A stretch of DNA of 64,000 nucleotides, from positions 1-64,000 of the forward strand of contig NZ_BJLR01000019.1 of assembly GCF_006538745.1 (NCBI RefSeq). The letters run 5' to 3'. Each line of letters opens with the position of its first letter. Position 1 is the first letter of the stretch. This document shows positions 45,309 to 55,057 of the stretch, piece by piece. Source of the DNA: Cellulomonas cellasea (GTDB taxonomy: Bacteria; Actinomycetota; Actinomycetes; Actinomycetales; Cellulomonadaceae). The position numbers and the translations under genes were made by a program. Under the pieces are notes generated by a model, which saw only the letters and a program-made list of their open reading frames with translations, ran no database searches and had not been told where the DNA came from.

Positions 45309-48300
45309 TCACGGGGTCGCGAGACAGCTCGGTCCGAGCAGCGCCTTGAGGTCACCGAACAGCGACGGCGAGCGCTCGACGCGCAGCCCCTCGTCGAGCC
45401 GCATGACCGTCGCCCGCCCCGGGCTCGTGAGCCGCAGGTGCACCTCCGTCACGCCCGGGTGCGTCGAGAGGACCTCGCGCAGACGCTCCACGACGGGCGC
45501 CGTGCACCGCGAGACCGGGAGCGTCAGGACGACCGGGGAGTCCGCGGCCGCGGACACGTCCGGGATCGACACCTCCATCGCCTGGAGCTGCATCGTCTCG
45601 TCGCGCCGGCGAACCCGGCCACGCACGACCACGACCGCGTCCTCGGCGAGCGCCGTCGAGTACGCGAGGTACGTCTCGCCGAAGAACATGATCTCGACGG
45701 CGCCCTCCATGTCCTCGAGCGTGACGGCGGCCCAGGGGTTGCCCTGCTTCGACATCTTCCGCTGGAGCGACGTGATCAGGCCCGCGACGACCACCGTCGA
45801 GCCGTCCGGCCGCGCCTCGTCGGCGTTGAGCGTCGCGATCGCGACGTCCGCGGCGGCCGCGAGCACGTGCTCCAGCCCCGAGAGCGGGTGGTCGGAGACG
45901 TAGAGCCCGAGCATCTCGCGCTCGAACTGCAGCCGCTGCTTCTTGTCCCAGTCGGGCAGGTCCGGGATCACGACTGAGAAGCCGGGGCCCTCGTCGTCAC
46001 CGCCGAGGTCCGCGAACAGGTCGAACTGCCCCTCGGCCTCCTTGCGCTTGACCCCGATGACCGAGTCGACGGCCTGCTCGTGCACGAGCAGCAGCGCCCG
46101 GCGCGCGTGGCCGAGCGAGTCGAACGCGCCGGCCTTGATCAGCGACTCGATGGTCCGCTTGTTGCAGACGACGGCCGGGACCTTGTCGAGGAAGTCGGTG
46201 AAGGATGTGAACGCGCCCTTCTCCTCGCGCGTGCGCACGATCGCGTCGACGACGTTCGCGCCGACGTTGCGCACCGCGGTGAGGCCGAAGCGGATGTCGA
46301 CGCCCACGGCCGTGAAGTTCGCCGACGAAGAGTTCACGTCGGGGGGCAGGACCGTGATGCCCATGCGGCGGCACTCGCCGAGGTACAGCGCCGACTTGTC
46401 CTTGTCGTCGCGCACGCTCGTGAGCAGCGCGGCCATGTACTCGGTCGGGTAGTTCGCCTTGAGGAACGCCGTCCAGTAGGACACGACGCCGTACGCCGCG
46501 GAGTGCGCCTTGTTGAAGGCGTACCCGGCGAACGGGACGAGCACGTCCCACACCGCCTGGATCGCCTTGTCGGAGTAGCCCCGCTCGCGGCACCCGGCCT
46601 GGAAGGGGATGAACTCCTTGTCGAGCACCTCCTTCTTCTTCTTGCCCATCGCGCGGCGCAGGAGGTCGGCCTGGCCGAGCGTGTAGCCGGCGAGCTTCTG
46701 GGCGGCGCGCTGGACCTGCTCCTGGTAGACGATCAGGCCGTGCGTGATGCCCACGACCTCCTCGAGCGGCTCGGCCAGCTCGGGGTGGATCGGCTCGATC
46801 TGCTGCAGGCCGTTCTTGCGCAGCGCGTAGTTGATGTGCGAGTTCATGCCCATCGGGCCCGGGCGGTAGAGCGCGATGACGGCCGAGATGTCCTCGAAGT
46901 TGTCCGGGCGCATCTGGCGCAGCAGGGAGCGCATCGGCCCGCCGTCGAGCTGGAACACCCCGAGCGTGTCGCCGCGCCCGAGCAGCTCGTAGGTCGGCGG
47001 GTCGTCGAGCGCGACCTCCTCGATGAGGATCGGGTCCTTGCCGTTCATCTCGATGTTCTCGAGCGCGTCGTCGAGGATCGTGAGGTTGCGCAGCCCGAGG
47101 AAGTCCATCTTGATCAGGCCGAGCGCCTCGGACGACGGCTGGTCGAACTGCGTGATGATCGCGCCGTCCTGGGGGCGGCGCATGATCGGGATGATGTCGA
47201 GGAGCGGCTCGCTCGACATGATGACGCCGGCCGCGTGCACGCCCCACTGGCGCTTGAGGTTCTCGAGCCCGCGCGCCGTCTCGAGCACGCGCTGCGCCTC
47301 GGGGTCGGCCTGGACGACCTGCCGGAACTCCTCCGCCTCGGCGTAGCGCGGGTCGTCCGGGTTGTAGATGCCCTTGAGCGAGATGTCCTTGCCCATGACC
47401 GCGGGCGGCATCGCCTTGGTGAGCTTCTCCCCCATCGCGAACGGGAAGCCGAGCACGCGCGAGGCGTCCTTGAGGGCCTGCTTGGCCTTGATCGTGCCGT
47501 AGGTGACGATCTGCGCGACGCGGTCCTCGCCGTACTTCTCGGTCACGTACCGGATGACCTCGCCGCGCCGGCGCTCGTCGAAGTCGACGTCGACGTCGGG
47601 CCACGAGACGCGCTCCGGGTTGAGGAAGCGCTCGAAGATCAGGCCGTGCTCGAGCGGGTCGAGCTCGGTGATGCCCATCGCGTACGAGGCCATCGAGCCG
47701 GCGGCCGACCCACGCCCGGGGCCGACGCGGATGCCCTGGGCCTTGGCCCAGTTGATGAAGTCGGCGACGACGAGGAAGTAGCCGGAGAACCCGAGCTGCG
47801 TGATGACGCCCGTCTCGTAGTCGGCCTGCTTGCGCACGTCGTCGGGGATCGCGCCCTTGTACCGGCGCTGGAGGCCCGACTCGACCTCCTTGATGAACCA
47901 CGACTGCTCGTCCTCGCCGGCGGGCACCGGGAAGTTCGGCATGTAGTTGGCGTTCGTGTTGAACTCGACCTCGCACTGCTCCGCGATGCGCAGCGTGTTG
48001 TCGCACGCCTCGGGGAGCTCGGCCCACTTGCGCCGCATCTCCTCGGCGGACCACAGGTAGAACTGGTCGGTGTCGAACTTGAACCGGTCGGGGTCGGCGA
48101 GGGTCGAGCCCGACTGGACGCACAGCAGCACCTCGTGCGCGTGGCTGTCCTCGTGGCGCGTGTAGTGCAGGTCGTTCGTCGCGACGAGCGGCGCGTCGAT
48201 CACCTCGGCGAGCCGGCGCAGGTCCTTGATGACCCGCTGCTCGATCTCGAGCCCGTGGTCCATGAGCTCGACGTAGAAGAACTCCTTGCCGAAGATGTCC

Positions 48301-48845
48301 TGGAACTCGCCCGCGGCGCGCACGGCCTCGTCGAACTGCCCGAGCCGCAGACGGGTCTGCACCTCGCCCGACGGGCAGCCCGTGGTCGCGATGAGGCCCT
48401 GGGAGTACCGGCTCAGCAGCTCGCGGTCCATGCGCGGCCACTTGCCCATCTGCCCCTCGAGGGACGCGAGCGACCCCAGCCGGAACAGGTTGTGCATGCC
48501 CTCGGTCGTCCGGGACAGGATCGTCATGTGCGTGTAGGCACCGCGCGCCGAGACGTCGTCGCTCGCCTGGTGCGCCTCGCCCCACCGCACGCGCGTCTGG
48601 TCGAACCGGCTGGTCCCCGGCGTCAGGTAGGCCTCGATGCCGATGATCGGCTTGATGCCGTGCGCCTTGGCACGCGACCAGAAGTCGAACGCGCCGAACA
48701 GGTAGCCGTGGTCCGTGATGGCCATGGCCGTCTGGCCGAGCCGCTCGGCCTCGGTGAAGAGGTCCTCGACGCGGGCCGCACCGTCGAGCATCGAGAACTC
48801 GGTGTGTGCGTGGAGGTGGACGAAGTCAGATCCTCCAGAAGCCAT
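45309..48845 (-). CDS. dnaE: DNA polymerase III alpha subunit
   Basis: DnaE1 is the replicative polymerase. The 1178-residue protein has a PHP domain (HLHAHTEFSMLDG, TDHGYLFGAF) and the catalytic palm with GPGRGSAAGSMASYAMG and PDVDVDFDERRRGEVIRY. It also has the YQEQVQ thumb/fingers region, an HhH region, an OB fold near residue 990 and a C-terminal tau-binding part. Start ATG 48845 is chosen because TAGGAT (48853-48858) lies seven bases before it. An ATG nine bases upstream is less likely. Length matches dnaE1 of actinobacteria. Confidence 0.97.
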   Translation of the reverse strand: MASGGSDFVHLHAHTEFSMLDGAARVEDLFTEAERLGQTAMAITDHGYLFGAFDFWSRAKAHGIKPIIGIEAYLTPGTSRFDQTRVRWGEAHQASDDVSARGAYTHMTILSRTTEGMHNLFRLGSLASLEGQMGKWPRMDRELLSRYSQGLIATTGCPSGEVQTRLRLGQFDEAVRAAGEFQDIFGKEFFYVELMDHGLEIEQRVIKDLRRLAEVIDAPLVATNDLHYTRHEDSHAHEVLLCVQSGSTLADPDRFKFDTDQFYLWSAEEMRRKWAELPEACDNTLRIAEQCEVEFNTNANYMPNFPVPAGEDEQSWFIKEVESGLQRRYKGAIPDDVRKQADYETGVITQLGFSGYFLVVADFINWAKAQGIRVGPGRGSAAGSMASYAMGITELDPLEHGLIFERFLNPERVSWPDVDVDFDERRRGEVIRYVTEKYGEDRVAQIVTYGTIKAKQALKDASRVLGFPFAMGEKLTKAMPPAVMGKDISLKGIYNPDDPRYAEAEEFRQVVQADPEAQRVLETARGLENLKRQWGVHAAGVIMSSEPLLDIIPIMRRPQDGAIITQFDQPSSEALGLIKMDFLGLRNLTILDDALENIEMNGKDPILIEEVALDDPPTYELLGRGDTLGVFQLDGGPMRSLLRQMRPDNFEDISAVIALYRPGPMGMNSHINYALRKNGLQQIEPIHPELAEPLEEVVGITHGLIVYQEQVQRAAQKLAGYTLGQADLLRRAMGKKKKEVLDKEFIPFQAGCRERGYSDKAIQAVWDVLVPFAGYAFNKAHSAAYGVVSYWTAFLKANYPTEYMAALLTSVRDDKDKSALYLGECRRMGITVLPPDVNSSSANFTAVGVDIRFGLTAVRNVGANVVDAIVRTREEKGAFTSFTDFLDKVPAVVCNKRTIESLIKAGAFDSLGHARRALLLVHEQAVDSVIGVKRKEAEGQFDLFADLGGDDEGPGFSVVIPDLPDWDKKQRLQFEREMLGLYVSDHPLSGLEHVLAAAADVAIATLNADEARPDGSTVVVAGLITSLQRKMSKQGNPWAAVTLEDMEGAVEIMFFGETYLAYSTALAEDAVVVVRGRVRRRDETMQLQAMEVSIPDVSAAADSPVVLTLPVSRCTAPVVERLREVLSTHPGVTEVHLRLTSPGRATVMRLDEGLRVERSPSLFGDLKALLGPSCLATP

Positions 48846-48852
48846 GCGGGCC

Positions 48853-48858
48853 ATCCTA
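48853..48858 (-). promoter_or_regulatory. -10 of leaderless dnaE promoter
   Basis: TAGGAT on the minus strand, seven bases before ATG 48845. It overlaps the alternative ATG at 48854, arguing against that start. Confidence 0.55.
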
Positions 48859-49010
48859 GGTCGTCCCGCCGACACCTCCGGCGGGTCGCGAGCGTGTCGC
48901 CCGGTGACCCCGCGCACACGCCGCCGACCACCGCGCAGGCCGCTCGGCCGGCACCGGCGCGCCGCGCCCGGCGTGTCGCGACGGACCCCGCCCCGGGCCC
49001 GTCGAGCGCG

Positions 49011-49949
49011 TCAGCGGTACCCGTCGCCGAGGACGTCGAGCGCGCGGGAGAGGTCCTCGGGGTACTCGCTCGTGAGCTCGAGCCACGTGCCGCCCGTCGG
49101 GTGCTCGAAGCCGAGGCGCATCGCGTGCAGCCACTGCCGGGACAGCCCGGTCCGGGCCGCGAGCGTCGGGTCGGCGCCGTAGGTCAGGTCCCCGACGCAC
49201 GGGTGCCGCAGCGCCGCGAAGTGCACGCGGATCTGGTGCGTGCGCCCCGTCTCGAGGTGCACCTCGACGAGCGAGGCGGACGGCAGCATCTCGAGCACCT
49301 CGTAGTGCGTGACCGACGGCTTGCCGTCGGCGACGACCGCGAACTTCCAGTCGGAGCTCGGGTGCCGCCCGATGGGGGCGTCGATCGTGCCCGTCGTCGG
49401 CTCGGGGTGCCCCTGCACCAGCGCGTGGTAGACCTTCTCGACCGTACGCTCCTTGAACGCGCGCTTGAGCACCGTGTACGCGAGCTCGCTCTTCGCGACG
49501 ACCATGAGGCCGGACGTGCCCGCGTCGAGCCGGTGCACGATGCCCTGCCGCTCCGCGGCGCCCGACGTCGAGATCCGGTACCCCGCGGCGGCGAGCGCGC
49601 CGACGACCGTCGGCCCCTCCCACCCGGGCGAGGGGTGCGCAGCGACGCCGACCGGCTTGTCGACCACCACGAGGTCGTCGTCGTCGTGCACGATGCGCAT
49701 GCCCGGGACCGGCTCCGGGGCGACCTCGACCGGCGCGGCGTCGCGCTCGTCGGGGATCTCGACCTCGAGCCACGAGCCGGCGTGCAGGCGCTCGGACTTG
49801 CCCGCCTCGCGCCCGTCGACCCGGACCGCGCCCGCCGCTGCGAGCTCGGCGGCGCGGGTCCGCGAGAAGCCGAGCAGGCGTGCCAGCGCGGCGTCGACCC
49901 GCTCCCCCGCCAGCCCGTCCGGGACCGGGAGCGAGCGCGTCTCAGCCAT
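49011..49949 (-). CDS. rluD: RluD-type 23S rRNA pseudouridine synthase
   Basis: The 312-residue protein has an N-terminal S4 domain (about residues 15-70; [20 protein letters not shown]) and a catalytic domain with the HRLDAGTSG motif, whose Asp is the nucleophile. [11 protein letters not shown] and the C-terminal [10 protein letters not shown] follow. It likely modifies 23S rRNA helix 69 or a related site. The ATG lies eight bases before the end of lspA, so the genes overlap and are probably coupled. lspA-rluD is a usual pair. Confidence 0.94.
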   Translation of the reverse strand: MAETRSLPVPDGLAGERVDAALARLLGFSRTRAAELAAAGAVRVDGREAGKSERLHAGSWLEVEIPDERDAAPVEVAPEPVPGMRIVHDDDDLVVVDKPVGVAAHPSPGWEGPTVVGALAAAGYRISTSGAAERQGIVHRLDAGTSGLMVVAKSELAYTVLKRAFKERTVEKVYHALVQGHPEPTTGTIDAPIGRHPSSDWKFAVVADGKPSVTHYEVLEMLPSASLVEVHLETGRTHQIRVHFAALRHPCVGDLTYGADPTLAARTGLSRQWLHAMRLGFEHPTGGTWLELTSEYPEDLSRALDVLGDGYR

Positions 49950-50619
49950 CGGTGCGCACGGGCCCGTCGAGCGGGCCGGCCGCAGCGGCGGGTGCGGCGC
50001 GCGTCCCGGCGACCGGCTCCCCCGGCGTCGCGTCGGCGTCGGCCGGGTCGCCGGCGTCGCCGGCTGCGTCCTGGGCGGCGGCCGCGTGCTCGCGCGTGCC
50101 GTCGAGCGCGATCCCGCGGACCGCGAGCAGCATGATGAGTCCTGCGGCGCCGACGATCGCGATGTCCGCGACGTTGCCGACGAACACGTTGCCGTACGCG
50201 ATGAAGTCGACGACGTGCCCGCGCGCGACGCCGGGCTCCCGGAAGAACCGGTCGACCAGGTTCCCGAGGGCGCCGCCGAGCAGCAGACCGAACGCGACGG
50301 CCCAGCCGCGCGACCCGAGCCGGCGCGAGGCGCGGATCACCACGACGACGACCGCCGTCGCCACGACCGTGAGGAGCCACGTCTGGCCGTTCGCGATCGA
50401 GAGCGCCGCGCCCGGGTTGAACACCAGGCGCAGCCCCAGGAGGTCACCGACGAGCGGGACCCGCTCCGACTCGCTCAGCTCGCGCAGCGCGACGACCTTG
50501 GTCAGCTGGTCGAGCGCCAGGACCCCGACCGTCAGGCTGGTCAGCAGCGTGAGCAGGCGCCGCCGGCGGGCCGGGTCGGTGCGGTCAGGGGTCGGCTCTA
50601 CCTCGGGCGTCGTGGACAT
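49942..50619 (-). CDS. lspA: Lipoprotein signal peptidase (signal peptidase II)
   Basis: LspA removes signal peptides of lipoproteins in the membrane. The 225-residue protein has four transmembrane helices and the conserved FNPGAALSI. The two catalytic Asp residues lie in GNLVDR and [10 protein letters not shown]-terminal Ala/Pro/Asp-rich tail of about 50 residues is not part of the core. TAGACT stands eight bases before the ATG, suggesting a leaderless message. The lipoprotein protease at 32.9 kb is one probable substrate. Confidence 0.95.
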   Translation of the reverse strand: MSTTPEVEPTPDRTDPARRRRLLTLLTSLTVGVLALDQLTKVVALRELSESERVPLVGDLLGLRLVFNPGAALSIANGQTWLLTVVATAVVVVVIRASRRLGSRGWAVAFGLLLGGALGNLVDRFFREPGVARGHVVDFIAYGNVFVGNVADIAIVGAAGLIMLLAVRGIALDGTREHAAAAQDAAGDAGDPADADATPGEPVAGTRAAPAAAAGPLDGPVRTDG

Positions 50620-50627
50620 CGAGGACG

Positions 50628-50633
50628 AGTCTA
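50628..50633 (-). promoter_or_regulatory. -10 of lspA promoter
   Basis: TAGACT on the minus strand lies eight bases before the lspA ATG, and no Shine-Dalgarno is seen. The same hexamer and spacing precede the PPOX gene. Confidence 0.5.
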
Positions 50634-50641
50634 CGGGCGCG

Positions 50642-51103
50642 TCAGCGACGCTCCTCGCGCTGCTTGCACTCGACGCACAGGGACGCGCGCGGGAACGCCT
50701 GGACGCGGGCCTTGCCGATCGCCTTGCCGCACGACTCGCACGTGCCGAACGTCCCGGCCGAGATGCGCGCGAGGGCGTGGCTCGACTGGGTCAGCAGGTC
50801 GCGCGTGTTGTTGACGAGCGTGAGCTCCTGCTCGCGCTCGAGGGCGCTCGAGCCGGAGTCCGCCTGGTCGTCGCCCGCGCCGTCGCCCGAGTTGCGCAGG
50901 AGGTCCGAGAGCTCGGCGTCCGCGGCGCTGAGCTCCGCCGTCAGCCGGTCGACGTCGCCGATCAGCTCGTCGGCGACGGCCTGCACCTCACGAGCGGTCC
51001 AGGGCTTCTCGCCGTCACGGACCGGGAAGCTGCGGACCGCCTTGGCGAGGTCCGGAAAGTCGTGCGATGCGGTCGCAGTGCCGACCGAGTCGTTGATGGC
51101 CAC
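50642..51103 (-). CDS. TraR/DksA-type zinc-finger protein
   Basis: The protein has a coiled-coil N-terminal part and a C-terminal zinc finger with CESCGKAIG and CVECKQ, the TraR/DksA pattern. It probably acts on RNA polymerase, but the actinobacterial version near divIVA and lspA is not well defined. I start it at GTG 51103 (153 residues), because GAGAGGG lies just upstream and a TAGTCT -10 (51131-51136) would start transcription near 51124. The longer GTG at 51127 would fall before that point. Confidence 0.83.
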   Translation of the reverse strand: MAINDSVGTATASHDFPDLAKAVRSFPVRDGEKPWTAREVQAVADELIGDVDRLTAELSAADAELSDLLRNSGDGAGDDQADSGSSALEREQELTLVNNTRDLLTQSSHALARISAGTFGTCESCGKAIGKARVQAFPRASLCVECKQREERR

Positions 51104-51130
51104 GAGCACCCTCTCGTTGTGAGTCACGCG

Positions 51131-51136
51131 AGACTA
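51131..51136 (-). promoter_or_regulatory. -10 of TraR/DksA-type gene
   Basis: TAGTCT on the minus strand predicts a transcript start near 51124 and a leader of about 20 bases containing GAGAGGG. It decides between two possible GTG starts. Confidence 0.45.
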
Positions 51137-51160
51137 TGCGCCCGAGTCAGCACGCACAAC

Positions 51161-51193
51161 ACACCACGCCGGTCGACGGACCGGACGTGGTGT
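51161..51193 (-). terminator. divIVA terminator
   Basis: ACACCACG (51161-51168) pairs with CGTGGTGT (51186-51193), and CCGGT pairs with ACCGG inside, with one bulged A. It starts 20 bases after the divIVA stop and precedes the promoter of the next gene. Confidence 0.75.
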
Positions 51194-51213
51194 GCTGTGA
51201 GCGGAACTGCTGG

Positions 51214-51888
51214 TCAGAGGGTGCGACCCTCGCCCACCGGCTGGGCGTTCTGACCGCTGCGCGGCGGGAGCGCGGAGCCGCGGTTGTCGAGGTCCCCGAG
51301 CAGGTTCTCGAGGTAGCTCTTGAGGCGCGTGCGGTAGTCCCGCTCGAACACCCGGAGCTCGTCGATCTTGCGCTCCAGCAGGGACCGCTCCTGCTCGAGC
51401 TGACCGAGCGTTCGTGCCGACGTCTCCTCGGCCTCGCGCACGATGCGCGCACCCTGCGACTTGGCCTCGGAGATGAGCCGGTCGCTCTCCTCCTGGCCGC
51501 TGCGCACGTAGTCGTCGTGCAGCTTCTGCGCGAGAGCGAGCATGCCCGTCGCGGACTCCGGCTCGTTCGGCCGGCCCTGCTGGACGGGGGCCACGGCCAC
51601 CGGCGCCGGGGCGACGGGCGCCGCGACGACCTGGCGCTCGGGCTCGGGCTCCGGGAGCGGCTTCGGCGCGGGGGCCGCCTGCTGCGCACCGGCCCGGCTC
51701 AGCTCCGCGATGCGGCGCTCGGCCGCCGCGAGCTTCGTCTTGAGGTCGTCGTTCTCACCCTGGAGGTCCCGGAGGGTGTTGACGACCTCGTCGAGGAAGT
51801 CGTCGACCTCGTCCTGGTCGTACCCCTCTCTGAACTTGGTCGCCTGGAACTTCTTGTTCAGGACGTCGTCTGCGGTCAGCAGTGCCAT
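51214..51888 (-). CDS. divIVA: DivIVA / Wag31 polar growth protein
   Basis: DivIVA binds curved membrane at cell poles and directs wall synthesis in actinobacteria. The 224-residue protein has the DivIVA N-terminal membrane-binding domain (LLTADDVLNKKFQATKF, then YDQDEVDDFLDEVV). A first coiled coil, a Pro/Ala/Val-rich linker (about 70-105) and a second coiled coil (about 110-200) follow. GAGGTG lies six bases before ATG 51888, so the GTG three codons upstream is not used. Confidence 0.95.
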   Translation of the reverse strand: MALLTADDVLNKKFQATKFREGYDQDEVDDFLDEVVNTLRDLQGENDDLKTKLAAAERRIAELSRAGAQQAAPAPKPLPEPEPERQVVAAPVAPAPVAVAPVQQGRPNEPESATGMLALAQKLHDDYVRSGQEESDRLISEAKSQGARIVREAEETSARTLGQLEQERSLLERKIDELRVFERDYRTRLKSYLENLLGDLDNRGSALPPRSGQNAQPVGEGRTL

Positions 51889-52065
51889 CGTCGTCACCTC
51901 TTCGGTCGCACTTGGTCAAGCCGGTGGGCAGTCCACCGACCGCCTCGGCTCACGGTAGCGGACATTGCGGGACGAGCACGCGACCCGCCGCGCCCGCCCC
52001 CGGACATGCGGTCGCCCGGGCAGCGACGATCCGGACGAACCGGACATCCCCCCGGGCGCACGGTC

Positions 52066-52350
52066 TCAGATGCGGCTGAGGATGGTCATCAGCACGTAGC
52101 AGACGAGCATCAGCACCAGGAACGCGAGGTCCAGGCGCACGGTCCCGATCGTCAGCGGCGGCAGGATGCGCCGCAGCGCCCGCAGGGGCGGGTCGGTGAC
52201 CGTGTAGGTCGCCTCCGCGATCACGAGCGCGACGCCGCGGGGGCGCCACTCGCGCGCGAAGAACTGCACCCAGTCCAGCACGAGCCGGATCAGGAGCAGG
52301 ATGACGAAGACGAAGACGACCAGGTACAGCAGCTGCGCGACGAGGTGCAC
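52066..52350 (-). CDS. YggT family membrane protein
   Basis: The 94-residue protein has two hydrophobic segments (about 5-24 and 72-92) and the conserved PPLRALRRILPPLTIGTVRLDLAF loop, quoted in part. Its function is unclear; it accompanies sepF and divIVA in most actinobacteria and is linked to division or osmotic balance. The GTG start lies three bases after the sepF stop without its own Shine-Dalgarno, so translation is probably coupled. Confidence 0.9.
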   Translation of the reverse strand: MHLVAQLLYLVVFVFVILLLIRLVLDWVQFFAREWRPRGVALVIAEATYTVTDPPLRALRRILPPLTIGTVRLDLAFLVLMLVCYVLMTILSRI

Positions 52351-52353
52351 GCG

Positions 52354-52842
52354 TCAGCTCTGGTTGAAGAAGCCGGTGCGGACCGGCTCGACGGGCGGCG
52401 GCTGCTCCTCGCCGGTCACCTCGACGTGCGCGGGCGACAGCAGGAACACCTTGTTGGTGACCCGCTCGATCGCGCCGTGCAGCCCGAAGATGAGGCCGGC
52501 GGAGAAGTCGACGAGCCGCTTGGCGTCCGCCTCGTCCATGTCGGACAGGTTCATGATCACGGGCGTGCCCTCGCGGAACGCCTCGCCGATCTTGCGTGCG
52601 TCGTTGTACGAGCGCGGGTGGATCGTCGTGATCCGGCGCAGCTCGCCCGTCTCCGGGTGCACGTCGTGCGCGGGTGCCACCGAGCGCGTCGCCGTCGGGC
52701 GGTGCAGCGGTGTCACCTGGGCCTCGTACTCGTGCGCCACGTCGGCCTCCAGGTCGTCGTACTCGTCGACGTACTCCTCGTGCTCGCCCCGGTCGTCGGC
52801 GAGGCCGAGGTACAGCATCGTCTTGCGCAGTGCTCCGGCCAT
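52354..52842 (-). CDS. sepF: Cell division protein SepF
   Basis: SepF anchors FtsZ to the membrane, which matters in actinobacteria because they lack FtsA. The 162-residue protein has an N-terminal amphipathic helix ([14 protein letters not shown]), an acidic linker (about 18-70) and the conserved SepF core with [19 protein letters not shown] and [22 protein letters not shown] precedes ATG 52842. A TAGCGT hexamer at 52886-52891 may be its own -10. Confidence 0.95.
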   Translation of the reverse strand: MAGALRKTMLYLGLADDRGEHEEYVDEYDDLEADVAHEYEAQVTPLHRPTATRSVAPAHDVHPETGELRRITTIHPRSYNDARKIGEAFREGTPVIMNLSDMDEADAKRLVDFSAGLIFGLHGAIERVTNKVFLLSPAHVEVTGEEQPPPVEPVRTGFFNQS

Positions 52843-52959
52843 CGCGGTCTCCCCATCCCCCGAACTGATCTGTCCAGCGACTTTCACGCTAGCAACGTCG
52901 GAGGATCGTGACCCCGCGACACGCGCGGCGCCTCTCGACTTACCGTAGATCACCCGAGA

Positions 52960-53718
52960 TCACCCGGACGAGCGAACCACCCCCGCGAACCGCCCGGTGG
53001 TCGTGCCCTCGCGGGTCGCGCGCCGGTGCGAGAAGAACCGGGGGTCGCGCGCGGTGCAGACGTCGACGCTGGTCACGTGGCCGACACCGGCCCGGGCGAG
53101 CACCGCGCGGGCCCCCGCCGGCAGGTCGAGTGCGGGCTTCCCCCACGCGGTCGTCGCCCACGTCTCGGGCACCGCGGCGGCGACCTGCTCGCGCAGCGCG
53201 GCCGGGACCTCGTACTCGGCGCCGCTGATCGCGGGGCCCACGACGGCCCGCACGTGCGCGAGCCGGGCGCCGGCCGACGTCAGGGCGCGCACCGCGGCCT
53301 CGAGCACGCCGCGCTCGAGGCCCTGCCGGCCCGCGTGCGCGACGCCGACGACCCCGGCGCCCGCGTCGGCGAGTAGCACCGGCACGCAGTCCGCGACGAG
53401 CACCGCGAGGCCCACGCCGGGGCGCGCCGCGACGAGCGCGTCGGCCACCCCCACCTCGACCTCGCCCGGGCCGGGCTCGCGGGACACGGTCAGCACGTCG
53501 GCCCCGTGCACCTGCGCCGCCACGGCGACACGCCCGCCGAGCCACCGCTCGACGCGCCCGCGGTTGACGAGCACCCGGTCGGGGTCGTCGCCGACGTGCA
53601 GCCCGAGGTCGAGCGAGTCCCACGGCGCCGCGCTCACCCCGCCCGCGCGCGTCGTGAAGCCCGCACGCACCCCGGGGCCGAGGTCGACCTCGAGCACGTC
53701 GATCGCGTGCGCGCCCAC
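52960..53718 (-). CDS. pgeF: Peptidoglycan editing factor / purine nucleoside phosphorylase PgeF (YfiH)
   Basis: This multicopper-oxidase-fold family (DUF152) has been linked both to removal of wrongly built wall precursors and to purine nucleoside phosphorolysis. The 252-residue protein shows AAQVHGADVL, ADCVPVLLAD, GVAHAGRQGLERGV and GPAISGAEYEV, with the Cys and His zinc ligands. The GTG start lies seven bases after the ftsZ stop. The usual next gene, yggS, is absent and a 117-base gap to sepF follows. Confidence 0.92.
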   Translation of the reverse strand: MGAHAIDVLEVDLGPGVRAGFTTRAGGVSAAPWDSLDLGLHVGDDPDRVLVNRGRVERWLGGRVAVAAQVHGADVLTVSREPGPGEVEVGVADALVAARPGVGLAVLVADCVPVLLADAGAGVVGVAHAGRQGLERGVLEAAVRALTSAGARLAHVRAVVGPAISGAEYEVPAALREQVAAAVPETWATTAWGKPALDLPAGARAVLARAGVGHVTSVDVCTARDPRFFSHRRATREGTTTGRFAGVVRSSG

Positions 53719-53725
53719 CCGCCGG

Positions 53726-54979
53726 CTACTTGAGGAAGTCGGGGACGTCCAGGTCCTCGCTCGGGCGGCGCGTGGCGCGCTCCTCCTCGAACACGCGCGG
53801 GACCTCGAGCTGACCCGTCGCCGGCGCGGGCTCGTGCTCGCTCGCGAGGAACGCCGGGACCTGGCGGGGCGCGGCGTGCACCGGCGCGGAGCCGACGCGC
53901 ACGACGTCGTCGTCCGTGGGCAGCGGGCGGGGCGCGGCGTGCGACGGGACGGTGACGGGCGGCGCGAGCCGCGGCGGCGTCGAGCTCCCGCTCACCTGGC
54001 CGAGCCCGCGCGACTCGCGCCGCACGACCGGGGAGCCGCCGTCGAAGCCGGCCGCGATGACCGTGACGCGCACCTCGTCGCCGAGGGCGTCGTCGATCAC
54101 GGCACCGAAGATGATGTTGGCCTCGGGGTGCGCCGCCTCCTGCACCAGGCGGGCGGCCTCGTTGATCTCGAACAGGCCCAGGTCGGAGCCGCCCTGGATC
54201 GACAGCAGCACGCCGTGCGCGCCGTCGATGCTGGCCTCGAGCAGCGGCGAGGAGATCGCGAGCTCGGCCGCCTGGACGGCACGGTCCTCCCCGCGCGCAG
54301 AGCCGATGCCCATGAGCGCCGAGCCGGCGCCCTGCATGACCGACTTCACGTCGGCGAAGTCGAGGTTGATCAGGCCCGGGGTCGTGATGAGGTCGGTGAT
54401 GCCCTGCACGCCCGAGAGCAGCACCTGGTCCGCCGAGTGGAAGGCGTCGAGCACCGAGACCGAGCGGTCCGAGATCGACAGGAGGCGGTCGTTCGGGATG
54501 ACGATGAGGGTGTCGACCTCGGCGCGCAGCGCGTCGATGCCGGAGTCGGCCTGGACCGAGCGGCGCCGGCCCTCGAAGGTGAACGGGCGCGTGACGACGC
54601 CGATGGTCAGCGCGCCGAGCGAGCGCGCGATCCGGGCGACGACCGGAGCGCCACCGGTCCCGGTGCCGCCGCCCTCGCCTGCGGTGACGAAGACCATGTC
54701 GGCGCCGCGCAGGACGTCCTCGATCTCCTCCGCGTGGTCCTCGGCGGCCTTCTTGCCGACCTCGGGGTCAGCGCCGGCACCGAGGCCGCGCGTGAGCTCG
54801 CGGCCCACGTCGAGCTTGACGTCGGCGTCCGACATCAGGAGCGCCTGGGCGTCCGTGTTGATGGCGATGAACTCGACACCCTTGAGGCCGACCTCGATCA
54901 TGCGGTTGACGGCATTGACGCCGCCACCGCCGATGCCGACGACCTTGATGACCGCCAGGTAGTTCTGCGGAGCTGCCAC
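53726..54979 (-). CDS. ftsZ: Cell division protein FtsZ
   Basis: FtsZ is the tubulin-like GTPase that forms the division ring. The 417-residue protein has [14 protein letters not shown], the tubulin signature GGGTGTG at about residues 102-108, and the T7 loop [12 protein letters not shown] Pro/Arg-rich linker (about 320-405) follows, and the C-terminal peptide DLDVPDFLK binds partners such as SepF. The GTG start is preceded by GAGAGG. The leader upstream contains a conspicuous inverted repeat. Confidence 0.98.
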   Translation of the reverse strand: MAAPQNYLAVIKVVGIGGGGVNAVNRMIEVGLKGVEFIAINTDAQALLMSDADVKLDVGRELTRGLGAGADPEVGKKAAEDHAEEIEDVLRGADMVFVTAGEGGGTGTGGAPVVARIARSLGALTIGVVTRPFTFEGRRRSVQADSGIDALRAEVDTLIVIPNDRLLSISDRSVSVLDAFHSADQVLLSGVQGITDLITTPGLINLDFADVKSVMQGAGSALMGIGSARGEDRAVQAAELAISSPLLEASIDGAHGVLLSIQGGSDLGLFEINEAARLVQEAAHPEANIIFGAVIDDALGDEVRVTVIAAGFDGGSPVVRRESRGLGQVSGSSTPPRLAPPVTVPSHAAPRPLPTDDDVVRVGSAPVHAAPRQVPAFLASEHEPAPATGQLEVPRVFEEERATRRPSEDLDVPDFLK

Positions 54980-55057
54980 GGTGGGTGCCTCTCGTTGTGC
55001 GCCAGTGCTGCGGGTGTGCGGGGCCGGGATCGGACCCCTGCACCCGCCGAAACGTTC

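Noticed and set aside
46080-50135. A 1351-residue open frame on the plus strand opposite dnaE and rluD
   Set aside because: It is Arg/Asp/Val-rich noise from GC-skewed codons of the minus-strand genes and shows no domain; dnaE and rluD are certain on the other strand.
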